Positions 16,996 through 27,002 are shown, numbered from the stretch's first letter. The stretch: DNA of 64,000 nucleotides from Lentzea waywayandensis (GCF_900115955.1 NZ_FOYL01000018.1:1-64000); one strand, 5' to 3'. Notes: generated from the sequence alone by a model not told the origin. Translations and numbers: made by a program.

Positions 16996-17379
16996 TCATT
17001 CAGCCGTGGAGTCGGCGGGGACGTCCGCTTCGAACTCGATGCGCGGGCAGTCCTTCCACAGCCGCTCCAGGCCGTAGAAGCTGCGCTCCTCGACGTGCTG
17101 CACGTGCACCACGACGTCGACGAAGTCCAGCAGCACCCAACGGCCCTCGCGGGCCCCTTCGCGGCGCACCGGCTTCGTGCCGGCCTCCCGCAGCTTCTCC
17201 TCGATGTTGTCGACGATCGCGCCGACCTGCCGCTCGTTGGGAGCGGACGCGATCACGAACACGTCGGTGATCACGAGCTGGTCGGAGACGTCGAGCACCG
17301 TCACGTCGTGCGCCTTCTTGTCGGCCGCTGCGTTCGCCGCGACCAGCGCCAGCCGTCGTGCCTCGTCGGTGGCTGCCAC
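16996..17379 (-). CDS. rsfS: Ribosomal silencing factor RsfS
   Basis: 127 aa from GTG 17379, which has AGGAG five bases upstream; the longer frame lacks such a site. Conserved core: DVTVLDVSDQLVITDVFVIAS, then GREGRW-type segment (REGAREGRWVLLDF) and FYGLERLW. RsfS binds L14 and blocks subunit joining during starvation. Normally directly downstream of nadD; here a cold-shock gene lies between them. Confidence 0.95.
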   Translation of the reverse strand: MAATDEARRLALVAANAAADKKAHDVTVLDVSDQLVITDVFVIASAPNERQVGAIVDNIEEKLREAGTKPVRREGAREGRWVLLDFVDVVVHVQHVEERSFYGLERLWKDCPRIEFEADVPADSTAE

Positions 17380-17473
17380 GTCACTCCTCTGACTTCCGGC
17401 GAGCGTCGATACGCCCACACGAGTTACTGAGGGTACCGGCGCGCGCCAACGGGTACTTCACACCCACGCATGA

Positions 17474-17505
17474 CGAAGGCCACCTCAGCGCCCTGAGGTG
17501 GCCTT
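17474..17505 (-). terminator. Terminator after the cold-shock gene
   Basis: GAAGGCCACCTCAG (17474-17487) pairs perfectly with CTGAGGTGGCCTTC (17492-17505) around a 4-base loop, 16 bases past the cold-shock stop. It separates the csp unit from rsfS on the same strand. Confidence 0.85.
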
Positions 17506-17521
17506 CACCGGTGCCGAAGCC

Positions 17522-17725
17522 TTAGAGCGGGCGGACCTGCTGGGCCTGCGGCCCCTTCTGGCCCTGTCCGACCTCGAACTCGACCTTCTGGTTCTCTTCG
17601 AGCGAACGGAAACCCTTGGACTGGATCTCCGAGTAGTGCACGAAGACGTCAGCCGAGCCGTCGTCGGGCGCGATGAAGCCGAAGCCCTTTTCGGCGTTGA
17701 ACCACTTCACGGTGCCTGTAGCCAA
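17522..17725 (-). CDS. Cold-shock domain protein
   Basis: 67 aa, the standard length: [20 protein letters not shown] with RNP1 (KGFGFI) and RNP2 (DVFVHYSEI). A TTG start is needed for that length, preceded by GGAAGG at 6 bases; an upstream GTG in frame is less likely. Binds single-stranded nucleic acid as an RNA chaperone. A leader of at least 85 bases separates it from nadD, usual for csp genes whose mRNA folding responds to temperature. Confidence 0.95.
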   Translation of the reverse strand: MATGTVKWFNAEKGFGFIAPDDGSADVFVHYSEIQSKGFRSLEENQKVEFEVGQGQKGPQAQQVRPL

Positions 17726-17810
17726 AGTCTTGCCTTCCACGAACCAGCAACAACCCGCTGATTGTTGCTCCCCGAGCGCTCGGATGCACGCAAAATCCAC
17801 TCGAACGTGG

Positions 17811-18392
17811 TTACGACTCGGAGTACAGGCCTGTTTTAGCGATGTATTGGACGACACCGTCGGGGACCAGGTACCAAACGGGCTGACCGGATGCAGTACG
17901 CGCGCGGCATCCGGTCGACGAGATCGCCATGGCAGGCACCTCGACGAGCGACACGGACCCCGGCGGCAGATGGCGGTCGTTCAACGTGTAGCCCGGACGG
18001 GTGACTCCGATGAAGTGAGCCAACTCGAACGCGTCCGCCGCGCGTTTCCACGACAGGATCTGCTCCAGCGCGTCCGCGCCCGTGATGAAGAACAGGTCGG
18101 CGTCCGGGTACTGCTTCTTGAGGTCTGAGAGCGTGTCCACGGTGTACGTGGGGCCCTCGCGGTCGATGTCGACCCTGCTGACCGAGAAGCGGGGGTTGGA
18201 GGCCGTGGCGATGACCGTCATCAGGTAGCGGTCCTCGGCGGCGGAGACCGCCCGCGACGACTTCTGCCAGGGCTGTCCGGTCGGCACGAAGATCACGCGG
18301 TCCAGGTCGAACCTGGCCTGCACTTCGCTGGCGGCCACGAGGTGGCCGTGGTGAACGGGATCGAACGTGCCGCCCATGACGCCGATGCGCAT
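17811..18392 (-). CDS. nadD: Nicotinate-nucleotide adenylyltransferase
   Basis: 193 aa. The nucleotidyltransferase motif [12 protein letters not shown] (HxGH type) is at the N-terminus and ISSTGCRAR, the ISSTxxR motif, near the C-terminus. Makes nicotinic acid adenine dinucleotide from NaMN and ATP in NAD synthesis. ATG 18392 was chosen; a TTG one codon earlier is also open. No clear ribosome-binding site is visible. Same strand as csp and rsfS. Confidence 0.95.
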   Translation of the reverse strand: MRIGVMGGTFDPVHHGHLVAASEVQARFDLDRVIFVPTGQPWQKSSRAVSAAEDRYLMTVIATASNPRFSVSRVDIDREGPTYTVDTLSDLKKQYPDADLFFITGADALEQILSWKRAADAFELAHFIGVTRPGYTLNDRHLPPGSVSLVEVPAMAISSTGCRARTASGQPVWYLVPDGVVQYIAKTGLYSES

Positions 18393-18404
18393 CAAAACAG
18401 CGTA

Positions 18405-18573
18405 GACCGGCGTCGGGCCGCTCCCATGGCCTGACGCCGGTCGTGCTGATCACACCGCACGGCCCAGGGGGAGAACGGGCCGTTCGGGTCGCGGCTTACC
18501 CCGAAGCAAAGCCGCGCGCACTGGAGGAACGCGCGGACCGGTCCCCCATTACGCGGGTTGGCCCAAGATTTTT
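18405..18573 (+). ncRNA. Structured intergenic region, possible plus-strand sRNA
   Basis: The 182 bases between nadD and the P450 gene hold a chain of inverted repeats: a perfect 10-bp stem (18405-18414 with 18433-18442), GAACGG/CCGTTC at 18472-18484, GCGGCTT/AAGCCGC around 18491-18515 and CCGCGCG/CGCGCGG after it. On the plus strand a last GC stem (about 18533-18565, with wobble pairs) is followed by AAGATTTTT, like an intrinsic terminator. Flanking genes are both minus-strand, so nothing known would need it. No Rfam family was recognised. Confidence 0.3.
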
Positions 18574-18574
18574 C

Positions 18575-19744
18575 TCACCAGGCCACGACGAGCCTCAGCG
18601 GGCCTCTGACCAGCGAACCCTTGCGGAACTCGACGGGCTCCGCGAGCCGCAGACCGGGCATCCGGCGCAGCAACGCGCCGAGCGCCACCTGAAGTTCCAT
18701 CCTGGCGAGCTGCGAGCCGAGGCAGAAGTGGATGCCGTGGCCGAACTGCAGGTGCTGGCCGACCTCGCGTTCCAGGTCCAGCTCGGCGCTGTCGGCGTAC
18801 ATCGCCTCGTCGTGGTTCGCCGACGACACGACCACCAGCACGGCGTCGCCTTCCTTCACCAGCGCGTTGCCGACCTGGACGTCCTCGGTCGCGATGCGGG
18901 GGAAGCCGGCGCCGCTGCCCAGCGGGATGAACCGCAGCAGTTCCTCGATCGCGTTCGGCAGCATCTCGGGGTGGTCCTGGAGGCGCTTCATGGCGTCCGG
19001 GTGGTCGAACAGCGTCACGACGCTGTTCGCGAGCATGTTCGCCGTCGTCTCGTGTCCCGCGACCAGCAACGTGATGCCGAACCGGACGAGTTCGTCCTCG
19101 CTGAGCCTGTCATCGTTGTCACGGGCGGCGACGAGCGCGCTCATCAAGTCGTCCGTGGGATGCGTACGGCGTTTCGCGACGAGGTCGGTGAAGTACGCGT
19201 GCAGCTTCATCACGCCGTCCATCGCCTCTTCGGGCGTGTAGCCGCCGACCGTGGACAGTGCCTGGTTCGACCACTTGCGGAAGTCGGCGCGGTCTTCGAA
19301 CGGCACGCCGAGCAGCTCGCAGATGATCGTGATCGGGAACGGCATGGTGAAGCCCTCGACCAGGTCACCGGGGTTGTCCAGGCGGTCGAGCAGCTCGTCG
19401 GTGATCTGCTGGGCGCGCGGCCGCAGCTCCTCGATCCGGCGCACCGTGAACGCCTTGGACACCAGCCGGCGCATGCGCGCGTGGTCCGCGCCGTCGTGCG
19501 TGAGGATCGATCCGCCCGGTGCGATGAGGGGCTGCATCCGCGGCACGTCCTGGCCGACCGTCCGCGCACGGCTGAAGCGCGGGTCGCCCAGGACGAACTT
19601 CGTCTCTTCGTAGGACGTGACGAGCCAACCCTCGCCGCCGTACGGGTACGTCACGCGCGAGACGGGCTCATCACGCCGTAGACGTTCATAGGTCGGATCG
19701 AGGGTCAGGCCGTCAGTTTCGGAGAACGGGTAGGTGGGAGCCAT
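18575..19744 (-). CDS. Cytochrome P450 (bacterial class I type)
   Basis: 389 aa, soluble actinobacterial P450 length. I-helix oxygen-binding AGHETT (about 232-237), ExxR in IEELLRF, and heme-ligand loop FGHGIHFCLG (Cys near 341) are all intact. It needs a ferredoxin and reductase, neither of which is adjacent. Lies 16 bases downstream of proA on the same strand, so probably cotranscribed with it; substrate unknown. Confidence 0.93.
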   Translation of the reverse strand: MAPTYPFSETDGLTLDPTYERLRRDEPVSRVTYPYGGEGWLVTSYEETKFVLGDPRFSRARTVGQDVPRMQPLIAPGGSILTHDGADHARMRRLVSKAFTVRRIEELRPRAQQITDELLDRLDNPGDLVEGFTMPFPITIICELLGVPFEDRADFRKWSNQALSTVGGYTPEEAMDGVMKLHAYFTDLVAKRRTHPTDDLMSALVAARDNDDRLSEDELVRFGITLLVAGHETTANMLANSVVTLFDHPDAMKRLQDHPEMLPNAIEELLRFIPLGSGAGFPRIATEDVQVGNALVKEGDAVLVVVSSANHDEAMYADSAELDLEREVGQHLQFGHGIHFCLGSQLARMELQVALGALLRRMPGLRLAEPVEFRKGSLVRGPLRLVVAW

Positions 19745-19760
19745 GTCTCCGAACGTAGAG

Positions 19761-21026
19761 CTACGCCTTCGGGCGTGTGTGTCCTTCGCCCCACACGACC
19801 CATTTAGAGGACGTCAGCTCGGTCAGGCCCATCGGACCGCGGGCGTGCAGCTTCTGCGTGGAGATGCCGATCTCCGCGCCCATGCCGAACTCCGCGCCGT
19901 CCGTGAAGGCCGTGGAGGCGTTGACGAACACCGCCGCCGCGTCCACACGGGCCGTGAACCTGCGTGCTGCCGCCACGTCGTTCGTGACGATGGCCTCGCT
20001 GTGACCGGAGCCGTACGTCGCGATGTGCTTCACCGCTTCGTCCAGCGAGCCGACGACCTTCGCCGCGATGTCGAGGCTCAGGTACTCGGTGCCCCAGTCT
20101 GCGTCGTTGGCCTCGACGACATCGGGCTGGAGCGCGAACTGCTCGTCGCCGTGGACGGTCACGCTCTCCTGCTGCAACGCCTTGGTGATGCGCGGGACGA
20201 ACTCCTGCGCGACGTCCTTGTGCACCAGAAGAGACTCCGCCGCGTTGCACACGCTCGTGCGGCGCGTCTTGGCGTTGAGGACGATCGCCTCGGCCATGTC
20301 GAGGTCGGCGTGCGCGTCCACGTAGACGTGGCAGTTGCCGACGCCGGTCTCGATCGTGGGAACCGTGGCCTGCTCGACGACGGCGTTGATCAGACCCGAG
20401 CCACCACGCGGAATCACCAGATCCACCAGGCCGCGCGCGGTGATGAGGTGCGTGACGGACGCACGGTCGTGGCACGGCAGGAGCTGCACGCAGTCGGCCG
20501 GCAGATTCACGCTTTCGAGTGCGTCGCGCAGGACGGCGACGAGCGTGGTGTTGGAGTGCTCGGCGGTCGAGGAACCCCGCAGCAGCGCGGCGTTGCCCGA
20601 CTTCAGCGCGAGACCGGCGGCGTCGACCGTGACGTTCGGGCGGGCCTCGTAGACCATGCCGACGACGCCCATCGGGACGCGGACCTGCTTGAGCTCCAGC
20701 CCGTTTGGGAGGATGCCGCCGGTGATCACCTGGCCGACCGGGTCGGCAAGTCCCGCAACGGTTTCCAGGCCGACGGCCACGGCGTCGACGCGGGCTTCGG
20801 TCAAGGTCAGGCGATCCAGGATGTTGTCCGGGAGACCTGCTGCCTTGCCGGCTTCGAGGTCCTTCTGGTTGGCCTCGATGATCTCTGGCGCGCGCTTGCG
20901 GAGCGCGGCGGCCATCTCGAGGAGCGCGGTGTCCTTGCGCTCGCGAGTGGCGAGGACTAGTTCGTCGGCGGCGACACGGGCGCGGCGAGCTGCCGCGTGC
21001 ACCTGGTCGCGCAGGTCATCAGTCAC
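19761..21026 (-). CDS. proA: Glutamate-5-semialdehyde dehydrogenase (gamma-glutamyl phosphate reductase)
   Basis: 421 aa from GTG 21026. Conserved [16 protein letters not shown], catalytic cysteine in [10 protein letters not shown], and the [14 protein letters not shown]-terminus. Reduces gamma-glutamyl phosphate in proline synthesis; its partner proB lies about 10 kb away at 30683-31810, rather than adjacent as in many bacteria. Divergent from the RqlH gene with 62 bases between starts. Confidence 0.97.
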   Translation of the reverse strand: MTDDLRDQVHAAARRARVAADELVLATRERKDTALLEMAAALRKRAPEIIEANQKDLEAGKAAGLPDNILDRLTLTEARVDAVAVGLETVAGLADPVGQVITGGILPNGLELKQVRVPMGVVGMVYEARPNVTVDAAGLALKSGNAALLRGSSTAEHSNTTLVAVLRDALESVNLPADCVQLLPCHDRASVTHLITARGLVDLVIPRGGSGLINAVVEQATVPTIETGVGNCHVYVDAHADLDMAEAIVLNAKTRRTSVCNAAESLLVHKDVAQEFVPRITKALQQESVTVHGDEQFALQPDVVEANDADWGTEYLSLDIAAKVVGSLDEAVKHIATYGSGHSEAIVTNDVAAARRFTARVDAAAVFVNASTAFTDGAEFGMGAEIGISTQKLHARGPMGLTELTSSKWVVWGEGHTRPKA

Positions 21027-21088
21027 GCCACACAGCTTACGACCTGCGACAATCACAATTGTCAGACCCGCCTGGCAGGCTTGCCGCC

Positions 21089-23305
21089 ATGGATGACGAC
21101 ATCGCGAGTTCGCGTCGGTCGTCCGGCACGAGCATTCGGCCGGACGACCGACTTCCCGGCGAACTCGCCGCCGTCTGCGAAGCAGCGGCCGACAAGCACG
21201 GCCTGGCAAGCTTGCCCCTCATGGACGACATCGCGTTGCGAGAACTGGCGGAGGAACGGCTCCGGGCACTGGCGGGCCCGGAGGCGGTGCTGCGCGAGGA
21301 CCAGTGGACCGCGATCCACACCCTGGTGGCCCAGCGCCGCCGAGCTCTCGTCGTCCAGCGCACGGGCTGGGGCAAGTCGGCCGTGTACTTCATCGCCACG
21401 GCGTTGCTGCGTCAGCTCGGTGAGGGCCCCACGATCATCGTGTCGCCGTTGCTCGCGTTGATGCGCAACCAGATCGACGCGGCGGCGCGGGCCGGTGTGC
21501 ACGCGGTGACGATCAACTCGGCGAACCCCGGCGAGTGGGACGCCGTGCAGGAGCAGGTCGCGGCCGGGGAGGTCGACGTGCTCCTGGTGAGTCCGGAACG
21601 GCTGAACAACCCTGATTTCCGCGATGCGGTGCTGCCGTCGCTGACGGCGTCCGCGGGCTTGCTCGTCGTCGACGAGGCGCACTGCATCTCGGACTGGGGC
21701 CACGACTTCCGGCCCGACTACCGCAGGCTGCGGACGTTGCTGACGGAGCTGCCGTCTGGCGTGCCGGTGCTGGCGACGACGGCGACGGCCAATGACAGGG
21801 TGGTCCACGACGTCACCGAGCAGCTGGGGCTCGGCGCCGACGAGGGCACCCTGGTGCTGCGCGGGCCGCTGGACCGCGACAGCCTGCGTCTGTCGGTCGC
21901 TCTGCTGCCCACGGCGGAGTCCCGCCTCGGGTGGCTCGCCGAACAGCTCGACCGCATGCCCGGTTCCGGGATCATCTACACGCTCACGGTCGCGGCGGCG
22001 GACGACATCGCGGCGTACCTCGCCTCACGCGGTTTCGCGGTGGCCGCGTACTCGGGCAAGACCGAGCCCGCCGAACGGGAACGCGCCGAGGAGGACCTGC
22101 TCGGCAACAAGGTCAAGGCACTCGTCGCCACCTCCGCTCTCGGCATGGGTTTCGACAAGCCGGACCTGGGGTTCGTCGTGCACGTCGGCGCCCCGTCCTC
22201 CCCGATCGCGTACTACCAGCAGATCGGCCGGGCCGGCCGCGGCGTCGAACGGGCCGAGGTGGTCCTGCTGCCCGGCCACGAGGACCGCGACATCTGGGCG
22301 TACTTCACGTCGCTGGCGTTCCCGCCCGAGGTGGTGGTGCGGCAGGTGCTGTCCGCGCTCGACGGCGCGAGCAAACCGCTCTCGACGGCGGCGCTGGAAC
22401 CGATGGTCGAGCTGTCGCGCGGCAGGCTCGAGGTGGTGCTGAAGGTGCTGGACGTCGACGGCGCGGTCCGGCGCGTACGTGGCGGCTGGGAGTCGACGGG
22501 CCGGCCGTGGGAGTACGACGGTGAGCGGTACGCGCGCATCGCGGAGGCGCGCAAGGCCGAGCAGCAGGTGATGATCGAGTACCAGCGCACCGGTTCGTGC
22601 CGGATGAAGTTCCTCCAGGACCAGCTCGACGACCCGACCTCGCACGACTGCGGGCGTTGCGACAACTGCACCGGCGAGCGGTTGTCGGTCGAGGTGTCCG
22701 AGGTGGCGGCGGAGGCCGCTCGCGAACGGCTGATGCGCCCCGGACTGGACGTGGCGCCGCGCAAGATGTGGCCGACGGGCATGGGCGCGATCGGCGTCCC
22801 GCTGTCCGGCAAGATCCCGCCGGGCGAGGTGGCCGCCACCGGCCGGGCGCTCGGCCGCCTCACCGACATCGGCTGGGGCAACCGGCTGCGCGACCTGCTC
22901 GCGGACGGCGCCGACCGCGAGATCCCGGACGACGTGTTCGCGGCCTGCGTGAAGGTGCTGACGGCGTGGGGCTGGGACGAACGGCCGGTCGGCGTGGTGA
23001 CGGTCGGCTCGCGTCGGCGGCCTGAGCTGGTCGGCAGTTTCGGCCAGAAGATCGCGTCGATCGGGCGGTTGCCGTTCCTGGGCACCGTGTGGCTCGGCGA
23101 GTCGACGCACCGGGCCAACAGCGCCCAGCGCCTCGCCGGGCTCGTGCGGGCCGGCGAGGCGCCGGACCTGTCCGGTGTGGACGGTCCGGTTCTGTTGGTG
23201 GACGACCACATCGACACCGGGTGGACGATGACGGTCGCGGCTCGGATGCTCAGGAAGGAGGGGGTGTCCGCGGTGCTGCCGTTCGCGCTGGCGGTGACGA
23301 ACTGA
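21089..23305 (+). CDS. RqlH-like RecQ-family helicase with C-terminal phosphoribosyltransferase domain
   Basis: 738 aa from ATG 21089 (a TTG at 21059 adds 10 residues). Superfamily 2 helicase: [11 protein letters not shown] (Walker A, about 91-101), [15 protein letters not shown] (about 195-209), ATTATAN, QIGRAGR. A Cys-rich zinc site follows (CRMKF then CGRCDNC, about 504-535). The end carries [13 protein letters not shown] (about 705-717), a ComF-like phosphoribosyltransferase PRPP loop. HRDC and a clear RQC domain are absent. This architecture is that described for mycobacterial RqlH, a 3'-5' DNA helicase. The role of the transferase-like domain is unknown. Confidence 0.9.
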   Translation: MDDDIASSRRSSGTSIRPDDRLPGELAAVCEAAADKHGLASLPLMDDIALRELAEERLRALAGPEAVLREDQWTAIHTLVAQRRRALVVQRTGWGKSAVYFIATALLRQLGEGPTIIVSPLLALMRNQIDAAARAGVHAVTINSANPGEWDAVQEQVAAGEVDVLLVSPERLNNPDFRDAVLPSLTASAGLLVVDEAHCISDWGHDFRPDYRRLRTLLTELPSGVPVLATTATANDRVVHDVTEQLGLGADEGTLVLRGPLDRDSLRLSVALLPTAESRLGWLAEQLDRMPGSGIIYTLTVAAADDIAAYLASRGFAVAAYSGKTEPAERERAEEDLLGNKVKALVATSALGMGFDKPDLGFVVHVGAPSSPIAYYQQIGRAGRGVERAEVVLLPGHEDRDIWAYFTSLAFPPEVVVRQVLSALDGASKPLSTAALEPMVELSRGRLEVVLKVLDVDGAVRRVRGGWESTGRPWEYDGERYARIAEARKAEQQVMIEYQRTGSCRMKFLQDQLDDPTSHDCGRCDNCTGERLSVEVSEVAAEAARERLMRPGLDVAPRKMWPTGMGAIGVPLSGKIPPGEVAATGRALGRLTDIGWGNRLRDLLADGADREIPDDVFAACVKVLTAWGWDERPVGVVTVGSRRRPELVGSFGQKIASIGRLPFLGTVWLGESTHRANSAQRLAGLVRAGEAPDLSGVDGPVLLVDDHIDTGWTMTVAARMLRKEGVSAVLPFALAVTN

Positions 23306-23319
23306 CCCCCTCCGGAGCC

Positions 23320-23434
23320 AGTGGTGTGGCCCGGAACGTTGCGGGTGAATTCGCGGTCAGACGGGTGAGTCGTGGTGCCGCGAGGCGCCCTTCTGAACGT
23401 GAACACGCCCGTCAACGGGCCGGGTCACACCACT
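23320..23434. repeat. Long-range inverted repeat between convergent genes
   Basis: Arms AGTGGTGTGGCCCGG (23320-23334) and CCGGGTCACACCACT (23420-23434) are complementary with one mismatch across 85 bases, and a small perfect hairpin GCCCGTCAACGGGC lies at 23407-23420. The right arm overlaps the stop of the convergent surface-protein gene. It could act as a bidirectional terminator. Confidence 0.4.
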
Positions 23435-25652
23435 AGCAGTTGTGGATGGCCGAGGTCGCGGACGACACCACCAGGTCCACGCCGGGCAGGGTGATGTGGG
23501 CGCCGTTGACCTTGAGGCCGCCGGGTACCGGGACCTGTTCGTTGATCACGATCTTGCCGCCGGGCAACGAGATCGTGGTGTTGGGTGCCGTTGTGACGGC
23601 GACGGGGACGCCGGCGACCGTCAGCGTGCCGATGGTGACGTTGCCGGTCGTGGTGCCGCAGGTGCTGCGGGAGGTGGCCACCACGTCTCGCAGGGCTACC
23701 AGGCTGATGCCCAGTTCCGCCACGGACGTGCGAGCGGTTGACGTGCCGGGGGCCAGGGTCGTGGTCACCGACGTGCACAACGCCCAGGCTCCTACCGGGG
23801 CCGAGACCGTTGCGGCGCAGGGTGGTGCGGTGGTGGTGGCTCGGGCCGTGCGGACTTCGCCGGTGTCCGGAGTGGGCGCGACGGTGAGGCCCGCTGCCTT
23901 GCCGGAGAGGCCGAAGCCTCGGCCGGTCATGTGTCGCAGGCCGAGGGTGGCGGAGGTGTTGCTTGGTTCGTAGAACTGGTCGCCGGTGAACGTCGCTGTC
24001 GCGGACACGGTCGCGGCGGCGTTGAGCGGTTGGTCCGTGGAGGTGATCGTGCACTCCGCCAGGCCTGCGGCGTCGGTGGTGTCCACACAGGACTGGGTGC
24101 CACCGAGAGTGAGCTGGATGCTGCGTCCGGCTATCGGGGTGGCGTCGTCTTCGGTCAGTGTGGCCGCCAGGCGGGCCGGTTCGGCGTTGGCCGCTGTGGT
24201 GGCGCCGGTGTAGGTCAGGCTGGTTTCTTCTTTGGTCACCGCGAAATCTGTGGTGGCTGCGGACGGGAGCAGGGCTTTGCTGCCGTCGAACGTCGCGGTC
24301 AACTGGTAGGTGCCTGCCGGTTCGCCGGGTGTCAGAGCGCAGGAGGCCACGCCGTCCGCGTTCGTGGTGCCTGTGCAGGTTTCGGTGTTGTTCAGCTTGA
24401 ACGTCACGGGCTGGGACGCGACCGGGGTGCCGGGGCTGGTCAGAGTGAGGCGGGCGGACACCGTTGCGGGGTCGTGGAAGTCGCCGGTCAGGGCACCGGT
24501 GTAAGTGAGCGTGGTCGGTTTGCGGGTGACGGCGAACTGGACTTCGGTGCTCGACGGCTGGTGGGTCACGTCGCCGCCGTAGCCGATCGCCAGCGGGTAG
24601 TTGCCCGCGGACTCGGCCGGGGTGATCGAGCAGGTCGCCCGGCCGTCGGCGTTGGTGGTGCCTACGCAGGTCTCGTTGGCGTTGAGGCGGAACACCAGTG
24701 AGGCGTTGGGCACCGGGCCACTGGCAGCGGTGAGGCGGGCGGAGAGGGTCACCGGGTCGCCGGTGAAGCCGGACGTGGGGCCGGTGTAGGTGATCGTGGT
24801 GGACTCGACCAGGTAGCTGATGGTCACGGACGGCTCGTCGGCCGTTTCGCCGGCGGAGAAGTTCGAGACGCCGGCGCCTGCTCGGGCTGAGCCGTGGCCG
24901 CCGTCGCCGCCGTCCACCGCAACGATCAGCGGGGTCGGCGCCTGGGCGCCGGATGCGCCGCCTCCGCCGCCGTACCAGCCACCGCCGCCTCCTCCACCGC
25001 CGCCACCGCCCGCGGTCGCGGGGTTTCCTGGCGCGCCTACTCCGGCGAGGCCGAAGATGCCTGGGAAGCCGGGGAATCCGCCTGGCCCGGGGATGCCGGG
25101 CGCGCCGCCGTTGTTGTCACCGCCGTTGCCTCCGTCGTTGCCCGAGAGGCAGCCGATCGCGAAGCAACGCCCGCCGCCGCCTCCGCCGCCTGGAGCCACG
25201 ATCACCTTGTCGCACGACTGTCCTGAGCAGATCCGCACGTCGCTCGCGCCACCGCCGGCGCCGCCCGCGAACGGTGTGCCGAAGCCGCCGGACGCGCCAC
25301 CGCCGTAGCCGGGGTCGCCGCCGGTCGCGCCGTTGCCGTTGCCGCCGTTCTGGCCCACGCCGACCACCAGTTGTGTCACGCCCGCGGAGACGGCCAGGTC
25401 GGCCTCGGCGCGGTGGCCCGGTCTGCCGCTGGGGGCCGAGTCGTCGCCGCCGTCCGCGCCCTTGCCGCCGCGTCCGCCGATGGCGACGACGTGGAGTTTC
25501 TTGACGCCCGCGGGGATCGTGTAGGTCTGTTCACCGCCGGTGGGGTGGAACGTCTTCGAGACGTAGTGGTCGGCGACTGCCGATGGAGCGAACACGACGC
25601 TCGCGCCTACAAGGCCGACGGTGAGTGCCATCGCGAGCCTGGCTCGGGACAT
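23433..25652 (-). CDS. Secreted glycine-rich protein with three Ig-like repeats and a choice-of-anchor-type C-terminus
   Basis: 739 aa. Signal peptide (about 1-27, cleaved near SAVA). Then a fimbrial/adhesin-like segment (TFHPTGGEQTYTIPAGVKKL), a glycine-rich region of some 200 residues with runs of up to 12 Gly, and three or four Ig-like repeats of about 95 residues, each with the pattern TITYTGPTSG ... ETCVGTTNADGRATCSITP. The C-terminal 150 residues end in VVSSATSAIHNC and resemble the actinobacterial choice-of-anchor P domain. Likely displayed or secreted; function unknown. Composition resembles mycobacterial PE-PGRS proteins without the PE domain. Confidence 0.8.
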   Translation of the reverse strand: MSRARLAMALTVGLVGASVVFAPSAVADHYVSKTFHPTGGEQTYTIPAGVKKLHVVAIGGRGGKGADGGDDSAPSGRPGHRAEADLAVSAGVTQLVVGVGQNGGNGNGATGGDPGYGGGASGGFGTPFAGGAGGGASDVRICSGQSCDKVIVAPGGGGGGGRCFAIGCLSGNDGGNGGDNNGGAPGIPGPGGFPGFPGIFGLAGVGAPGNPATAGGGGGGGGGGGWYGGGGGASGAQAPTPLIVAVDGGDGGHGSARAGAGVSNFSAGETADEPSVTISYLVESTTITYTGPTSGFTGDPVTLSARLTAASGPVPNASLVFRLNANETCVGTTNADGRATCSITPAESAGNYPLAIGYGGDVTHQPSSTEVQFAVTRKPTTLTYTGALTGDFHDPATVSARLTLTSPGTPVASQPVTFKLNNTETCTGTTNADGVASCALTPGEPAGTYQLTATFDGSKALLPSAATTDFAVTKEETSLTYTGATTAANAEPARLAATLTEDDATPIAGRSIQLTLGGTQSCVDTTDAAGLAECTITSTDQPLNAAATVSATATFTGDQFYEPSNTSATLGLRHMTGRGFGLSGKAAGLTVAPTPDTGEVRTARATTTAPPCAATVSAPVGAWALCTSVTTTLAPGTSTARTSVAELGISLVALRDVVATSRSTCGTTTGNVTIGTLTVAGVPVAVTTAPNTTISLPGGKIVINEQVPVPGGLKVNGAHITLPGVDLVVSSATSAIHNC

Positions 25653-25817
25653 CGAGGATGTGCCTTCCGTGCTGAGGGTCCCCCGACCCGGCCAAAGGGT
25701 CTCGCAAAGTGGTTCGGGATGACACGATCTTCACCCGAACGCGAATCGATGTGAGCCGTTTGGCCGCAAGAGCATTGGCCGACCAGCAGGGCGGCGACGT
25801 GTGGCACTGTCAGCGCC
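25653..25817. promoter_or_regulatory. Divergent promoter region of the surface protein and P450
   Basis: 165 bases between two divergent starts. It holds an inverted repeat GTTCGGG (25712-25718) / CCCGAAC (25734-25740) and no gene. The -35/-10 elements could not be assigned confidently. Confidence 0.3.
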
Positions 25818-27002
25818 ATGATTCCGGACGTCGTGCGGTACCGGCAGGCCGACCTTCTCTCCGGTCTGCACCGGCGGTTCGGGCCGGTCGTGCGGGTGGG
25901 GCCGTACACCTACCTGCTCGGGCCCGAGGCGAATCAGTTCGTGTTCGCCCACTCCGAGCTGTTCGAGGTGGAGGCGGCGTTCCAGTCGCTGGTGCCGGTG
26001 GACGGGCCCACGTCGTTGATCGTGAGCGACGGCGAGGACCACAAGCGGCGGCGCCGGTTCGTGCAGCCCGCGTTGGCACATCGGCAGATCGCGAGCTACG
26101 TGCCGGTCATGCGGGCCAACGCCGAGGCGACGATCGACGCGTGGCGGCCGGGCGAGACCGTCGACGCCTACCAGGAGTTCCGCAGGGCGATCCGGCGCAG
26201 CACGATCCACGCGCTGTTCGGCGAGGAACTGGCGCAGGAGTCGGACTTCTTCGGCGCGCACCTCCAGGTGCTGATCAACCTGATCGACCGGAACCCGGCG
26301 GTCGTCAAGGTGCTCAGAACGATGAAGTCACCGGGCTGGCGCAACGCGATGCGGGCGCGCCGAGCCGTTGACGCGCGGGTGTACAAGGCGATCGAGGAGA
26401 CGCGTCAGGGCAAGACGGCCGGTGACGTGCTCACCTCTCTCGTGCAGGGCGACGGGCTGAGCGACCTGGAGGTGCGCGACCAGATCGTCACGCTGATCGC
26501 GGCCGGGTACGAGACGACCAGCGGCGCGATGGCGTGGGCGGTGTTCAACCTGTTGCGGCACAACGGGGTCTGGGAGCGAGCACAGCAGGACGACGACTAC
26601 CTGGCCAACGTCGTCAACGAGACGCTCAGGCTGTACCCGCCGGCGGTCGTCTCGGCACGGGTCGCCGCTGCGCCGTTCGAGTTCGCCGGGAAGAAGATCA
26701 AGCAGGGCACGTTCCTGCTGTACAGCCCGTACGTCACGCACCGGCTGGCCGAGGTGTTCCCGGACCCGCTGAAGTTCGACCCGGATCGCTGGGAGACCAA
26801 GCCGGCGCCGCACGAGTTCCTGCCGTTCGGCGGCGGCCCGCACCGCTGCGTCGGCGCCGGGCTCGCCACGACCGAGCTGACCGTGATGCTGAAAGCGTTG
26901 CTGCAACGGCCGAAGCCCGAACTGCTCCCCCAGCGCCTCACGCCGACAGGTCTGGCCGCGATGCGCCCCAAGAACGGCCTCAAAATCCGAGCAGCAGGAT
27001 GA
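25818..27002 (+). CDS. Cytochrome P450
   Basis: 394 aa. I-helix AGYETTSGAM, ExxR in NETLRLYPP, and heme loop FGGGPHRCVGAGLA (Cys about 342). The ETLRLYPP and PDPLKFDPDRW segments resemble the eukaryote-like/CYP102-type subgroup rather than the P450 at 18575-19744. The N-terminus is shorter than usual but the start is constrained by a stop upstream. Its 3' end overlaps the convergent DUF1772 gene by 23 bases. Confidence 0.92.
   Translation: MIPDVVRYRQADLLSGLHRRFGPVVRVGPYTYLLGPEANQFVFAHSELFEVEAAFQSLVPVDGPTSLIVSDGEDHKRRRRFVQPALAHRQIASYVPVMRANAEATIDAWRPGETVDAYQEFRRAIRRSTIHALFGEELAQESDFFGAHLQVLINLIDRNPAVVKVLRTMKSPGWRNAMRARRAVDARVYKAIEETRQGKTAGDVLTSLVQGDGLSDLEVRDQIVTLIAAGYETTSGAMAWAVFNLLRHNGVWERAQQDDDYLANVVNETLRLYPPAVVSARVAAAPFEFAGKKIKQGTFLLYSPYVTHRLAEVFPDPLKFDPDRWETKPAPHEFLPFGGGPHRCVGAGLATTELTVMLKALLQRPKPELLPQRLTPTGLAAMRPKNGLKIRAAG

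Noticed and set aside
18405-18573. 6C RNA or c-di-AMP riboswitch
   Set aside because: Stems do not show the C-rich loops of 6C RNA or the conserved ydaO core.
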